64,000 nucleotides of DNA from Micromonospora marina (GTDB lineage: Bacteria; Actinomycetota; Actinomycetes; Mycobacteriales; Micromonosporaceae). Where the stretch lies: contig NZ_FMCV01000006.1 of NCBI RefSeq assembly GCF_900091565.1, positions 166,578 through 230,577 of the forward strand, in the 5' to 3' direction. The notes beneath the pieces were generated by a model that was not told the DNA's origin, searched no databases, and saw only the letters and a list, made by a program, of their open reading frames with translations. A program made the translations under genes and the position numbers. The number at the start of each line of letters is the position of its first letter. Position 1 is the first letter of the stretch. Below are positions 1 through 9,229 of this stretch, in pieces.

Positions 1-131
1 AAGTTCAGCCCCACCGTACGGACGGCGAGCCGCACCTCACCGGGGCCGGGCGGCGGGTCGTCGGGCAACTCGGCGACCGACAGCACGTCCGCCGGTTCAC
101 CGGTCCGCCCGGCGGTCAACCGCCGGATCAC
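1..131 (-). CDS. MDR-family (quinone oxidoreductase-like) dehydrogenase, N-terminal fragment
   Basis: Only the first 43 or so codons lie in the window; the rest is off the left edge. The visible part reads VIRRLTAGRTGEPADVLSVA, then a GPGEVRLAV segment ending in GLNF. This is the usual N-terminal strand of zinc-independent quinone oxidoreductase/crotonyl-CoA reductase-type medium-chain dehydrogenases. The GTG start at 131 overlaps the stop of the SnoaL-like gene as GTGA, so it is translationally coupled and is the last visible gene of the hydantoinase operon. Family from pattern only; the NADPH-binding part is not visible. Confidence 0.7.
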   Translation of the reverse strand, partial: MIRRLTAGRTGEPADVLSVAELPDDPPPGPGEVRLAVRTVGLN

Positions 132-541
132 GCCGCACCCACCGGTTGCCGGACCAACTCGGCGTGGTGGTGCACGATCACCCAGCGGCCGTCGATCCGG
201 CGCACCACGTCGGTGACCCGGGTGATCTCCGGCTCGTCGTCCGGGCCGAGCCGCGCCACCAGCTCGTACCGGGCGACGCCGAAGTCGTCCCAGACGTCGA
301 TGCGCTTGTCCCGCGCGGCGAGCACCGCCAGCCGGGGCCGCTGCCCCGCGGCGTCGCGCCGGGCGCGGTACTCGTCCAGCTCGGCGCGTGTCCGCAGCGG
401 CCCGGGCAGGTGCGTCTCCCAGGTGGTCACGTCGGGGTCCAGATGCGTGTCGAACCGCTGCCGGTCCCCGGCGAGGAACGCGGCGTACATGTCGTCGATG
501 CCGGCGGCTATCTCCGCCGCGCCCGCCTGCGCGAACGTCAT
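128..541 (-). CDS. SnoaL-like (NTF2-fold) protein
   Basis: 137 aa. The pattern is that of the SnoaL/DUF4440 NTF2-like fold: an N-terminal helix with DDMYAAFLAGD, then a DPDVTTWE strand and a C-terminal strand pair with the DGRWVIVHHHAE end. Family members are small cone-shaped barrels that act as isomerases, cyclases or ligand carriers, or have no known function. The ATG overlaps the amidohydrolase stop (ATGA at 538-541) and its own stop overlaps the next GTG. It is therefore embedded in the hydantoinase operon and probably handles a pathway intermediate. No catalytic assignment is possible. Confidence 0.8.
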   Translation of the reverse strand: MTFAQAGAAEIAAGIDDMYAAFLAGDRQRFDTHLDPDVTTWETHLPGPLRTRAELDEYRARRDAAGQRPRLAVLAARDKRIDVWDDFGVARYELVARLGPDDEPEITRVTDVVRRIDGRWVIVHHHAELVRQPVGAA

Positions 542-1803
542 CGCGTCGCCTCCTGGTTCCGGTCGTCGCGGGCGACCCGCCCGCCCTTCATGACCCACCG
601 CACGGCCCGGAAGGCCGAGGTGTCGGCGAGCGGGTCGGCGTCGGTAGCGATCAGGTCGGCCAGCTTGCCGGCCTCGACGGTGCCGAGGTCGGACTCCGCG
701 CCGAGCCACCGGATCGGCCCGAGAGTGCCGGCGTGGATGGCCCGCGCGGTGCCGATCCGCTCGGACATGTACTCCAGCTCCCGGACCGAGGCGCTGGTGC
801 CCTCGAACCGCCAGAACGGGGGCATGTCGCTGCCGAGCAGCACCTCCACCCCGGCGGCGATCGCCATGTCGAAGCTCTCCAGGTGCCGGGGGCCGGCGCC
901 GAGCGACCGGCACTGCATCCACTCCGGCACGCCGAGCTCGTCGAAGAACTCCTTGCAGCGGGTCACCAGCAGCGTCGGCACGAGCGCGGTGCCGCGCTCG
1001 GCCATCCGCACCGCGACCTGCGGGGTGAGCTGGTAGCCGTGCTCCACGCAGTCCAGTCCCAGCTCCACCGCCGCGCCGATCACCTCGGCCGGTCCGGCGT
1101 GCGCGGTCACCTTGCGGCCCCACGCGTGCGCGGTCTCGATCACCGCGCTCATCTCGTCGGCGAACAACTGGGGGGTGTGGATGCTCTCGTGCTCACCGGC
1201 GATGCCGCCCGAGATCATCACCTTGATCAGGTCCGCGCCGGCCTTGATCTGGCTGCGCACGCCCTGGCGGAAGCCCACCGGGCCGTCGCACTCCAGCGTG
1301 TCGTTGCTCTCGTGGCCGTGCCCGCCGGTGCAGACCAGCGCCCGACCGGCGGTGTAGATGCGCGGACCCGGCACCCGCCCGGCGTTGATCGCCCGCCGCA
1401 ACGCGAAGTCGGCGTGGTCCTTCTCCGCCACGCAGCGCACGGTGGTCACCCCGGAGTGCAGCGTGCGCCGCGCCCCGTCGGCCATGTAGTGGGCCAGGTC
1501 GTACGAGCCCATCCCCTTGACGCCGTCGCCCCCGGAACCGGGCAGCGACAGGGAGAAATGGGTGTGCATGTTGACCAGCCCGGGCGTCAGGTACGCGCCG
1601 TCGAGGTCCAGCTCGGTCAGCGGGCCGGCGTCGCGTGCCTGCGCGGCCACCTCGGCGTACAGCCCGACGGCGGCGATCCGGTCACCCCGGATCCACACCC
1701 CGGCGCCGGTCACGGGCGCCATGCCGTCCACCACTCGGGCATCGAGCACTGTGCAGTTGCCGAGCAGCAGGCTCGGCTGCTCGGGCGAATAGGCGGCACT
1801 CAC
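538..1803 (-). CDS. Metal-dependent amidohydrolase (imidazolonepropionase/prolidase-like)
   Basis: 421 aa, full length for the amidohydrolase superfamily. Metal-site landmarks are visible: the HxH pair in PGLVNMHTHFSL, a Lys in DLIKVMISGG, His in KVTAHAGP, His in DCVEHGY and the final Asp in LLGSDMPP. The C-terminal beta-sandwich (GKLADLIATDADPL) is also present. These enzymes hydrolyse amide bonds in cyclic or linear substrates. The GTG start at 1803 overlaps the upstream HyuB stop as GTGA. Position after HyuA and two HyuB genes suggests it acts on the same lactam or imide substrate or on its ring-opened product. The substrate cannot be read from sequence. Confidence 0.85.
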   Translation of the reverse strand: MSAAYSPEQPSLLLGNCTVLDARVVDGMAPVTGAGVWIRGDRIAAVGLYAEVAAQARDAGPLTELDLDGAYLTPGLVNMHTHFSLSLPGSGGDGVKGMGSYDLAHYMADGARRTLHSGVTTVRCVAEKDHADFALRRAINAGRVPGPRIYTAGRALVCTGGHGHESNDTLECDGPVGFRQGVRSQIKAGADLIKVMISGGIAGEHESIHTPQLFADEMSAVIETAHAWGRKVTAHAGPAEVIGAAVELGLDCVEHGYQLTPQVAVRMAERGTALVPTLLVTRCKEFFDELGVPEWMQCRSLGAGPRHLESFDMAIAAGVEVLLGSDMPPFWRFEGTSASVRELEYMSERIGTARAIHAGTLGPIRWLGAESDLGTVEAGKLADLIATDADPLADTSAFRAVRWVMKGGRVARDDRNQEATR

Positions 1804-3470
1804 GCGATCACTCCATAAATGTCTCGGGCGGCCCGGGCGGAGACGTAGCCCTCGGCCACGTCCCGTCGTACCGCCTCCGGATCCCGACTCCCCGGGTCGC
1901 CGTGCCCGCCGCCGCCGGCGGTCAGCAAGGTCACCCGATCCCCCACCACCACCGCGGTCCGCCGTGTGCTCACCCGGTGCTCCCGGTCCGTACCCGGGAA
2001 CACCACCACCTGGTTCGGCTCGGGCTGCTCGCCGCCGGCCAGCGCCCACGGCGCGCTCCTGGTCTTCTTGATCACCGTCAGGAACTCGCCCGGCGTCACG
2101 AACCGGATGTCCCGCCGCAGGCCGCAGCCGCCCCGGAACCGGCCGGCACCACCGGAGTCGGTACGGATCTCCAGGCGCTCGAAGAACATCCCGGTCCTCG
2201 ACTCCAGCACCTCGACCGGCGTGTTGCGCGCCTGGGTCTGGCACAGGTGGTTCGCCGGTCCGATGCCGTCGTGCCGGGGCGTGCCACCCCACCCGACCGG
2301 GTCGTTGTTGCTGACCGCGAACAGGTCGCCGGTGTCCGGGTGCCGGCCCACCATCATGAACCCGGGCACGTCGCCCCCGGAGGAGGCGGCCAGCCGGTCC
2401 GGCATGCCCTGCGCCAGCGCCTTGAGGATCAGCTCCAGCGCGACGGTGCCGGTCCACTGGGTGAACGTGGCAGCCGGGTACCGGGCATGGAACAGCGTGC
2501 CGGGCTCGGCGCGTACCCGCAGGGGCGCGAAGTGCCCGGCGTTCGTCTGCTCGCCGGGCGTGGTGACGCCCTTGAACGCGACCCGGCAGGTGGCGATGGT
2601 GGCGCCCAACGGCAGGTTCACCGGCCCGGGCACCGCCGCTGACGAGCCAGCGAAGTCCACGGTGAACTCGCCGTCGGCGACGGTGACGGTGACCCGCATC
2701 CGGATCGGGTCGTCGCTGACGCCGTCGTCGTCGAGCCAGTCCTCCGCGGTCCAGCTGCCCTGCGGCAGCGCGGCCACCGCATCCCGGGCGCGTTGCGCGG
2801 CGACGTCGATCACCCGGTCGACGACCGCGTCGACCACCGCCGGGCCGTAGTCGCGGTACAGCTCGGTCACCCGCCGCTCGCCGGTACGCAGCGCGGCGAT
2901 CTGCGCGTTGAGGTCGCCGAGGACGAGTTCCGGCATCCGGGAGTTGAAGCGGATCAACTCGTGGATCTCGGGCACCGGCTCGCCGCGGGAGTACACCTTC
3001 GTGCCGGGGAAGATGATTCCCTCCTGGTGCATGTCCGTGGAGTCGAGCACGTAACCGGGATCCTTGGCGCCCAGGTCCATCCAGTGCGCCCGGATGCACA
3101 GGAACCCGATCAGCTCCTCGCTGTCGGGCAGCACGACCGGCGCGAACATCGTCGCGTCGTACGTGTGCGCGGCGTTCCAGTACGGGTAGTTGAGCAGCAC
3201 CACGTCGCCGCGGTGCAGGTTCTCCCGGCCGACGTACTCCACGCCCTTGCGCAGCGAGTAGTCGTTGGCACCGAGGAAGCGGGACAACCCCGTGGACTCG
3301 GCGACCAGCCGCAACCGCCGGTCGTAGACGGAGATGCCGAAGTCGTACACCTCGTAGATCACCGGGTTGAACGCGGTGCGCACCAACGCGGCCCGCATCT
3401 CCTCGGCGGCCGAGACGAGGTGGCTGCGGACGACCTCGACCGTCGCCCCGTCGACCGCCGGCTCACCCAT
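1800..3470 (-). CDS. hyuB: Hydantoinase B/oxoprolinase subunit, second copy
   Basis: 556 aa. HyuB family (ATP-dependent hydantoinase/5-oxoprolinase/acetone carboxylase beta type). Visible family segments include FNPVIYEVYDFG, GDVVLLNYPYWN, the D-S-T-D-M-H-Q-E-G segment, GTDREHRVSTRRT and the glycine-rich GGGGHGDPGSRDPEAV near the C-terminus. I chose ATG 3470 (MGEPAVDG); it overlaps the stop of the upstream HyuB gene by 8 bases. It is clearly paralogous to that gene along the whole length, so this is a tandem duplication with divergence. HyuB normally works in a complex with HyuA; here two HyuB chains share one HyuA. Confidence 0.93.
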   Translation of the reverse strand: MGEPAVDGATVEVVRSHLVSAAEEMRAALVRTAFNPVIYEVYDFGISVYDRRLRLVAESTGLSRFLGANDYSLRKGVEYVGRENLHRGDVVLLNYPYWNAAHTYDATMFAPVVLPDSEELIGFLCIRAHWMDLGAKDPGYVLDSTDMHQEGIIFPGTKVYSRGEPVPEIHELIRFNSRMPELVLGDLNAQIAALRTGERRVTELYRDYGPAVVDAVVDRVIDVAAQRARDAVAALPQGSWTAEDWLDDDGVSDDPIRMRVTVTVADGEFTVDFAGSSAAVPGPVNLPLGATIATCRVAFKGVTTPGEQTNAGHFAPLRVRAEPGTLFHARYPAATFTQWTGTVALELILKALAQGMPDRLAASSGGDVPGFMMVGRHPDTGDLFAVSNNDPVGWGGTPRHDGIGPANHLCQTQARNTPVEVLESRTGMFFERLEIRTDSGGAGRFRGGCGLRRDIRFVTPGEFLTVIKKTRSAPWALAGGEQPEPNQVVVFPGTDREHRVSTRRTAVVVGDRVTLLTAGGGGHGDPGSRDPEAVRRDVAEGYVSARAARDIYGVIA

Positions 3471-5151
3471 CGACGTCCACTCCGTAGACGTCCCGGGCGG
3501 CCTCCCGGGAGACGTAGCCCTCGGCCACGTCCCGCCGGACCGCCTCCGGATCGCGGCGGCGCGGGTCGCCGTGCCCGCCGCCACCGGCGGTGAGCAGCGT
3601 GACCCGGTCGCCCGTCGCCACGACAGTACGCTTGGTGCTCACCCGGTGCTCGCGGTCGGTGCCCGGGAACACCACCACCTGGTTCGGCTCCGGCTGCTCG
3701 CCGCCGTCGAGCGCCCACGGCGCGCTCTTCGTCTTCTTGATGACGGTCAGGAACTCCCCCGGGGTCCGGAACCGGATGTCCCGTCGCAGGCCGCAGCCAC
3801 CGCGGAAGCGGCCCGCGCCGCCGGAGTCGGCGCGGATCTCCCAGCGCTCGAAGAACATCCCGGTCTTGGCCTCCATGACCTCGATCGGGGTGCCCCGGCC
3901 GGTGCTGCCGGAGACGTGGGTGGCGGCGTCCATCCCGTCGTGCCGTGCGGTGCCGCCCCAGCCCACCAGGTCGTTGTTGCTGACCGCGAACATCTTCCCG
4001 GTGTCCGGGTGCAGGCCGACCATCATGAAGCCGGGCACGTCGCCGCCGGAGGACGCGGGCAGCCGGTCCGGCATGCCCTGGGCCAGCGCCTTGAGGATCA
4101 GCTCCACCGCGACGATGCCGGTCCAGAGCGTGAAGGTGGGCTGCGGGTAGACGGCGTGGAACAGCGTACCCGGCTCGGCCCACACCTCCAGCGGCGCCAC
4201 GGTGCCTGCGTTTGACGGCTCGTCGCGGGAGGTGAGCGCCTTCAGCACGACCTTGCAGATCGCCTCGGTCGCGCCGAACGGCATGTTGATCGGGCCGCGG
4301 GTGGCCGGGGCCGAACCGGCGAAGTCGACGACGAAGCGCCCGTCGGCGATGGTCACCGTGACACGCATCTTCACCGGGTCGTCGGTGATGCCGTCGTCGT
4401 CCACCCAGTCCTCGGCGGTCCAGCTGCCCTGCGGCAGCGTCGCCAGCGCCGCGCGGGCGCGGGCCTCGCCGTCGGCGATGATGTGGTCGACCGCCTCGTC
4501 CACGATGTCCCGGCCGAACTTCTCGATGATCTCCAGCATCCGGCGCTCGCCGGTGCGCAGCGCGGCGATCTGCGCGTGCAGATCACCCAGCACCGCGTCC
4601 GGCATCCGCGAGTTGAAGCGGATCAGCTCGTGGATCTCGCGTACCGGCTCGCCCCGGGAGACGACCTTGGTGCCCGGGAAGATCAGTCCCTCCTGGTGCA
4701 TGTCGGTCGAGTCCAGCACGTAGCCGGGGTCCTTGGCGCCCAGGTCCATCCAGTGCGCGCGGACGCAGAGGAACCCGACCAGGTCTCCGTCCGCGTCGGG
4801 GTCGGCCTCGTCCGGCCGGAACACCGGCGCGAACAGCGTCGCGTCGTACGCGTGCGCGGCGTTCCAGTACGGGTAGTTGAGCAGCACCACGTCGCCGCGG
4901 TGCAGGTTCTCCCGGCCCACGTACTCCACGCCCTTGCGCAGCGAGAAGTCGTTCGCGCCGAGGAAGAACGTCAGGCCGGTGGCCTCGGCGACCAGCCGCA
5001 GGTCGGCGTCGTACATCGACAGGCCGAAGTCGTGCACCTCGTAGATGACCGGGTTGAAGGAGGTACGGATGAGGGTGGCCCGCATCTCCTCCGCGGCGGA
5101 CAACAGATAGCTGCGGACGACCTCGACCTGGGCTCCGTCCAGCGTGCTCAT
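3463..5151 (-). CDS. hyuB: Hydantoinase B/oxoprolinase subunit, first copy
   Basis: 562 aa, starting MSTLDGAQVEVV. Same family and segment order as its downstream neighbour: FNPVIYEVHDFG, GDVVLLNYPYWNAAH, HMQEG-type segment, GTDREHRVSTKRT, GGGGHGDPRRRDPEAV. It carries a short acidic insertion (about residues 112-120, DEADPDADGD) not present in the second copy. The ATG at 5151 overlaps the HyuA stop (ATGA), so HyuA and this HyuB are coupled and probably form the basic complex. The reaction would be ATP-dependent opening of a lactam or hydantoin-like ring; the actual substrate is not known. Confidence 0.94.
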   Translation of the reverse strand: MSTLDGAQVEVVRSYLLSAAEEMRATLIRTSFNPVIYEVHDFGLSMYDADLRLVAEATGLTFFLGANDFSLRKGVEYVGRENLHRGDVVLLNYPYWNAAHAYDATLFAPVFRPDEADPDADGDLVGFLCVRAHWMDLGAKDPGYVLDSTDMHQEGLIFPGTKVVSRGEPVREIHELIRFNSRMPDAVLGDLHAQIAALRTGERRMLEIIEKFGRDIVDEAVDHIIADGEARARAALATLPQGSWTAEDWVDDDGITDDPVKMRVTVTIADGRFVVDFAGSAPATRGPINMPFGATEAICKVVLKALTSRDEPSNAGTVAPLEVWAEPGTLFHAVYPQPTFTLWTGIVAVELILKALAQGMPDRLPASSGGDVPGFMMVGLHPDTGKMFAVSNNDLVGWGGTARHDGMDAATHVSGSTGRGTPIEVMEAKTGMFFERWEIRADSGGAGRFRGGCGLRRDIRFRTPGEFLTVIKKTKSAPWALDGGEQPEPNQVVVFPGTDREHRVSTKRTVVATGDRVTLLTAGGGGHGDPRRRDPEAVRRDVAEGYVSREAARDVYGVDVDG

Positions 5152-7199
5152 GCGGCTTCCTCCAGGGTGACGAGCAGGTACCCGTGGTCGTCGACGGTGA
5201 CCCGCTGACCGCTGGGCACCACTGTGGTGGAGGTACCCTCGTCGATCAGTGCCGGTCCGTCGAATGTGTCGCCCGGCTCCAGGCGGGCCCGGTCGTAGAC
5301 CGCGAACGGCACCACCGCGTGCCGCCCGAAGTCGTAGGCGTCACGGTGGGTCAGCAACGCCTGCGACGGGTCGCCGTCCCCGCGCGGCCGGGTCTCCAGG
5401 TCGGGCCGGTCGGTGCGGCCGATGCCGCGCACCCGCAGGTTGAGGATCTGCAGCGGGTTGCCCATGGTGTGGCCGTACCGGGTGCGGTGCGTCTCGTCGA
5501 ACGCGGCGCGGACGGCGTCGCGGTCCAGCTCACGCCCGACGGTGACCATCAGGCTGTGCTCTTGGCCGAGGTAGCGCAGCTCGAACTGCCGCTCCAGCAC
5601 CGCCTCGCCGGCCGGCACACCCTGCGCCACCAGCGACGCGACCGCCTCGGCCTCGACCGTCTCGAACAGCTGCTCCAGCTCCGCCAGGTCGGCGTCGTCG
5701 AGGGTGGCCATCACGGTACGGCTGAGATCGTTCACGATGTCGGCCGAGAGCATGCCCCAGGCGGAGAAGCCGGACGGCGCGAACGGCACGATCACCTCGC
5801 CGATGCCCATCTCCCGGGCCAGCAGCGGCGCCAGCAGCGGGCCGGCCCCGCCGAACGCGAGCAGCGCGAACTGCCGTGGGTCGTGCCCCCGCTCGACGGT
5901 GATCTGCCGGACCGCGCCGACGGTGCGGGCCAGCAGCACGTCGAACACGCCCGCCGCCGCGTTCTCCACGGTCAGGCCCAGCGGCTCGGCGAGCTGCTCC
6001 TGGACGGCCGCGCGCGCCTCGGCGTCGCGCAGCCCCATGGTGCCGGCGAGGAACCGGTCCGGGTCCATGTAGCCGAGCACCACCGCCGCGTCGGTGACCG
6101 TGGGCTTCGTGCCGCCCCGGCCGTAGCAGACCGGGCCGGGGTCGGCGCCGGCGCTCTGCGGGCCGACCTTGAGCAGGCCGTGGTCCAGCCAGGCGATCGA
6201 GCCGCCACCGGCGCCGATGGTACGGATGTCGTATGTCGGGATGAGCAGCGGGAAGTGCTCCAGCTGGGCCTCGTACGCGGCGACCGGGTTGCCGCGCTCG
6301 ATCACGCAGGCGTCCAGCGAGGTGCCGCCGATGTCGAACGTGAGCACGTTGTCCCGGCCCAGCTCGGAGGCGACGTAGGCGGCGCCGACGATGCCGCCGG
6401 CCGGGCCGGACAGCACTGTGTGCGTGGGCGCGGTCTTGGCGACCGCGCTTGTCATCGAGCCGCCACCGGACCGCATGATCAGGAAGCGCCCGTCGAAGCC
6501 GCGCTCGGCGAGGCCCGCCTCCAGCTCGTCCACGTACCGCTCGAAGATCGGCCGGATGTACGCCTCCAGCACCGTGGTGCTGGTCCGCTCGTACTCCCGG
6601 TACTCGCGCACGATGTCGGTCGACAGCGACAGGCTGACCTCGGGGAACTCCTCGTGGATCAGGCGCGCGGCCGCTCGCTCGTGGCTCGGGTCGAGGAACG
6701 AGTGCAGGAAGCAGATGGCGATGGAGGTGACCTGCTGGTCCACCACGAGCGCGCGGGCGGCCGCCCGTACGCTGTCCGGGTCCAGCGGCTCCACCACGCG
6801 GCCCCGGTAGTCGAGCCGGCCCCGCACGCCGGCGGTGAAGCGTCGCTGCACCAGGCTCTCCGGCCGCTGGTACTGGAAGTCGTACATGTGGTCGGACGGC
6901 ACGTTGCCGCGACCGATCAGGAAGATGTCCCGGAAGCCCTCGTTGGTGATGATGCCGGTACGGCCGCCCCGGCGTTCCAGCACCGCGTTGAGGCCGAGGG
7001 TGGTGCCGTGGATGAACAGCTCCACCTCGGACAGGTCGGTGCCGAGCGCGGTGATCGCGGCGAGGACACCGTCCGCGGGCCGGGCCGGGGTCGTCGCCGC
7101 CTTGCGGAAACGGACCCGGTTGGTGCGCGTGTCCAGCTCCATGGCGTCCACGAAGGTCCCGCCGATGTCGACGGCGAGCCGGATGGGGCGACGGGTCAT
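5148..7199 (-). CDS. hyuA: Hydantoinase A/oxoprolinase subunit (ATPase)
   Basis: 683 aa, usual for HyuA. The N-terminal ASKHA-type phosphate motif is at residues 9-15 (AVDIGGT), the second at NVLTFDIGGTSLD, and a GAGGGSIAW loop and GGAGPLLAPLLARE follow. This subunit binds ATP and phosphorylates the ring carbonyl in 5-oxoprolinase and N-methylhydantoinase; HyuB completes hydrolysis. The start is ATG 7199 (MTRRPIRL), overlapping the stop of the upstream ABC ATPase by 4 bases. It lies directly after the transporter genes, so import and ring opening are co-expressed. Confidence 0.94.
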   Translation of the reverse strand: MTRRPIRLAVDIGGTFVDAMELDTRTNRVRFRKAATTPARPADGVLAAITALGTDLSEVELFIHGTTLGLNAVLERRGGRTGIITNEGFRDIFLIGRGNVPSDHMYDFQYQRPESLVQRRFTAGVRGRLDYRGRVVEPLDPDSVRAAARALVVDQQVTSIAICFLHSFLDPSHERAAARLIHEEFPEVSLSLSTDIVREYREYERTSTTVLEAYIRPIFERYVDELEAGLAERGFDGRFLIMRSGGGSMTSAVAKTAPTHTVLSGPAGGIVGAAYVASELGRDNVLTFDIGGTSLDACVIERGNPVAAYEAQLEHFPLLIPTYDIRTIGAGGGSIAWLDHGLLKVGPQSAGADPGPVCYGRGGTKPTVTDAAVVLGYMDPDRFLAGTMGLRDAEARAAVQEQLAEPLGLTVENAAAGVFDVLLARTVGAVRQITVERGHDPRQFALLAFGGAGPLLAPLLAREMGIGEVIVPFAPSGFSAWGMLSADIVNDLSRTVMATLDDADLAELEQLFETVEAEAVASLVAQGVPAGEAVLERQFELRYLGQEHSLMVTVGRELDRDAVRAAFDETHRTRYGHTMGNPLQILNLRVRGIGRTDRPDLETRPRGDGDPSQALLTHRDAYDFGRHAVVPFAVYDRARLEPGDTFDGPALIDEGTSTTVVPSGQRVTVDDHGYLLVTLEEAA

Positions 7200-9229
7200 G
7201 GCGTGACAGCCTGCCTTCCGATGAGGGCGGGAAGCTCGGGAACGCGCCAGCAGGCGGCCCGGCTCTCGCCGTACGACTGAAGCTCCTGCTGTTCCGTGCG
7301 GCACCGGCCGGTGGCGAACGGGCACCGGGCGGCCAGCGGGCACCCGGTCGCGGCGTCGGCTTCCTCCAGGTCCTTGACCAGCTCGACGGCCTCGCCGTCG
7401 GACCCGGTCGTCGGGCCGAGGCGGGGGGCGCTGCCCAGCAACGCCCGGGTGTACGGGTGCCGGGGCGTGTCGAAGACGACGTCCACCGGCCCCTCCTCGA
7501 CGACCCGGCCGAGGTAGAGCACCACGACCCGGTCGGCGAACCCGCGCACCGTAGCCAGGTCGTGGGAGATGAACACCGAGGCGCGGTCGGCGTCGGCCGC
7601 CACGTCGGCGATCACGTCGAGGATCTGTGCCTGGACGGTGACGTCCAGCGCAGAGGTCGGCTCGTCGAAGACGATCAGGTCCGGCTCGCCCACCAGCGCG
7701 CGGGCGATGCCGACGCGTTGCGCCTGCCCGCCGGACAGCTCGTGCGGGTAGCGCTTGAGGATCGACCGGTCCAGCTCCATCCGGTCGAGCACGGCGGTGA
7801 CGCGCTCCTCCCGTTGCGCCGGGGACAGGCCCGCGGCGCGCAGCGGCTCGGCGATGGAGTCACCGACGGTGCGGCGTGGGCTCAGCGAGCCGATCGGGTC
7901 CTGGAACACGAGCTGGGCGCGGGTCCGGGCCCGGCGCAGCGCCCGGCCCCGCGGGCGGGGGCGGCCCGGCTGCCCGACCAGCGCCCGCCCGGCGACGGTT
8001 ACCGTCCCGGACGTGGGCGCGACCAGGCCCATCACGAGTTTCGCGAGCGTGCTCTTGCCGCAGCCGCTCTCCCCCACCACACCCAGCGTCTCACCCGGGG
8101 CGAGCCGCAGCGTGACGCCGCGCAGCGCGTGGTGCCCGCCGGATCCGAACCGGCTCCGGTAGACGACGTGCGCGTCCTCGACCTCCAGCACGGCCGGCTT
8201 CGGGTTCGCACCGGTTTCCGCGCCCTTCTCCTCGGCGGCCGGTGGCGGCGGCGTACCGGCGTCCAGCGGCCGGGTCTGCGGGTGGAAGCAGGCGAGCGAC
8301 CATTCGCCGCCACCGGGCACCGGCGCGGTGGGCGGGCGCCGGGTCGAGCAGGTGCGGTCGGCGTGCGCGCACCGGGCGACGAACGGGCAGTTGTCCGGCT
8401 CCTGCGTCAGCAGCGGCATGGCGCCGGGGGTGGCCACGACCGGCCGGCCGCCGACGTCCGGCACCGAGCGCAGCAGCGCCCGGGTGTACGGGTGCGCAGG
8501 CTCCCGCAGCACCTGCGCGGCCGGTCCGCTCTCCACCACGGTGCCGGCGTAGAGCACGACGACCCGGTCGCAGACCTCCGCGATGGACGCCAGGTCGTGC
8601 GAGATCAGCAGGACGCCCCGGCCGTCGGTGTCGGCGGCGTGCCGGAACTGGCGCAGGATCTCCCGGGTCAGCGTCACGTCCAGGCCGGTGGTCGGCTCGT
8701 CGGCGATCAGCAGTTCCGGGGCGCAGCCGGTGGCCAGCGAGATCATCACGCGCTGGGCCATGCCGCCGGACAGCTCGTGGGCGTACGCGTCGAGCCGCCG
8801 CTGCGCGCTGCGGATGCCGACCGTCTCGAACAGCTCGCGCGCCGCCTCCCGGGCCCGGTCGCCGGACATGTCCTGGTGGGTGGCGAGCCGGTCGACGAGC
8901 TGCTTGCCGATGGTGCGGGTGGGGCTGAGCGCGCCGCGCGGGTTCTGGAAGCAGATCGCCACCCCCCGCCCGCGGTGGGCGGCGAGCGCGGCGTCGTCCA
9001 TACGCAGCACGTCCGAGTCGCCGAGGCGCACCCGGCCGGTGGCGTGCGAGCCGCCGGGCAGCAGCCCGACGACGGCGCGGGCCACCATGCTCTTGCCGCC
9101 GCCGCTCTCACCGACCAGGCCGACGACCTCGCCGGGTCGTACGGCGAAGCTGACGCCGCTGAGCGCTGCCACCTGCCGGCCGGGCCGGCGGATCGTCACG
9201 GAGAGGTTCTCGATCGACAGCACGGTCAC
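7196..9229 (-). CDS. Dipeptide/oligopeptide-type ABC transporter, fused double ATPase (DppD-DppF)
   Basis: 677 aa carrying two complete ABC ATPase domains in one chain. The first Walker A is GESGGGKS at about residues 40-47 and the second, GESGCGKS, lies in the second half. Each domain has an LSGG signature and a Walker B (LLIADEPTTGLD, LIVFDEPTSALD). Each also ends in the cysteine-rich oligopeptide-transporter C-terminal region (NCPFVARCAHADRTC; GCPLAARCPFATGRC). DppD and DppF are usually separate genes; the fusion is common in actinobacteria. GTG start at 9229 overlaps the permease stop. It energises uptake of the substrate bound by the 12 kb lipoprotein. Confidence 0.93.
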   Translation of the reverse strand: MTVLSIENLSVTIRRPGRQVAALSGVSFAVRPGEVVGLVGESGGGKSMVARAVVGLLPGGSHATGRVRLGDSDVLRMDDAALAAHRGRGVAICFQNPRGALSPTRTIGKQLVDRLATHQDMSGDRAREAARELFETVGIRSAQRRLDAYAHELSGGMAQRVMISLATGCAPELLIADEPTTGLDVTLTREILRQFRHAADTDGRGVLLISHDLASIAEVCDRVVVLYAGTVVESGPAAQVLREPAHPYTRALLRSVPDVGGRPVVATPGAMPLLTQEPDNCPFVARCAHADRTCSTRRPPTAPVPGGGEWSLACFHPQTRPLDAGTPPPPAAEEKGAETGANPKPAVLEVEDAHVVYRSRFGSGGHHALRGVTLRLAPGETLGVVGESGCGKSTLAKLVMGLVAPTSGTVTVAGRALVGQPGRPRPRGRALRRARTRAQLVFQDPIGSLSPRRTVGDSIAEPLRAAGLSPAQREERVTAVLDRMELDRSILKRYPHELSGGQAQRVGIARALVGEPDLIVFDEPTSALDVTVQAQILDVIADVAADADRASVFISHDLATVRGFADRVVVLYLGRVVEEGPVDVVFDTPRHPYTRALLGSAPRLGPTTGSDGEAVELVKDLEEADAATGCPLAARCPFATGRCRTEQQELQSYGESRAACWRVPELPALIGRQAVTP

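Noticed and set aside
128..1123. 331-codon minus-strand frame
   Set aside because: Only the last 137 codons look like a protein (SnoaL-like). The upstream part is an Arg/Gly/Ala-rich shadow of the amidohydrolase gene.
538..3099. 853-codon minus-strand frame suggesting a HyuB-amidohydrolase fusion
   Set aside because: The first half is an out-of-frame shadow of HyuB; the true amidohydrolase starts at GTG 1803, where a GTGA overlap with the HyuB stop is present.
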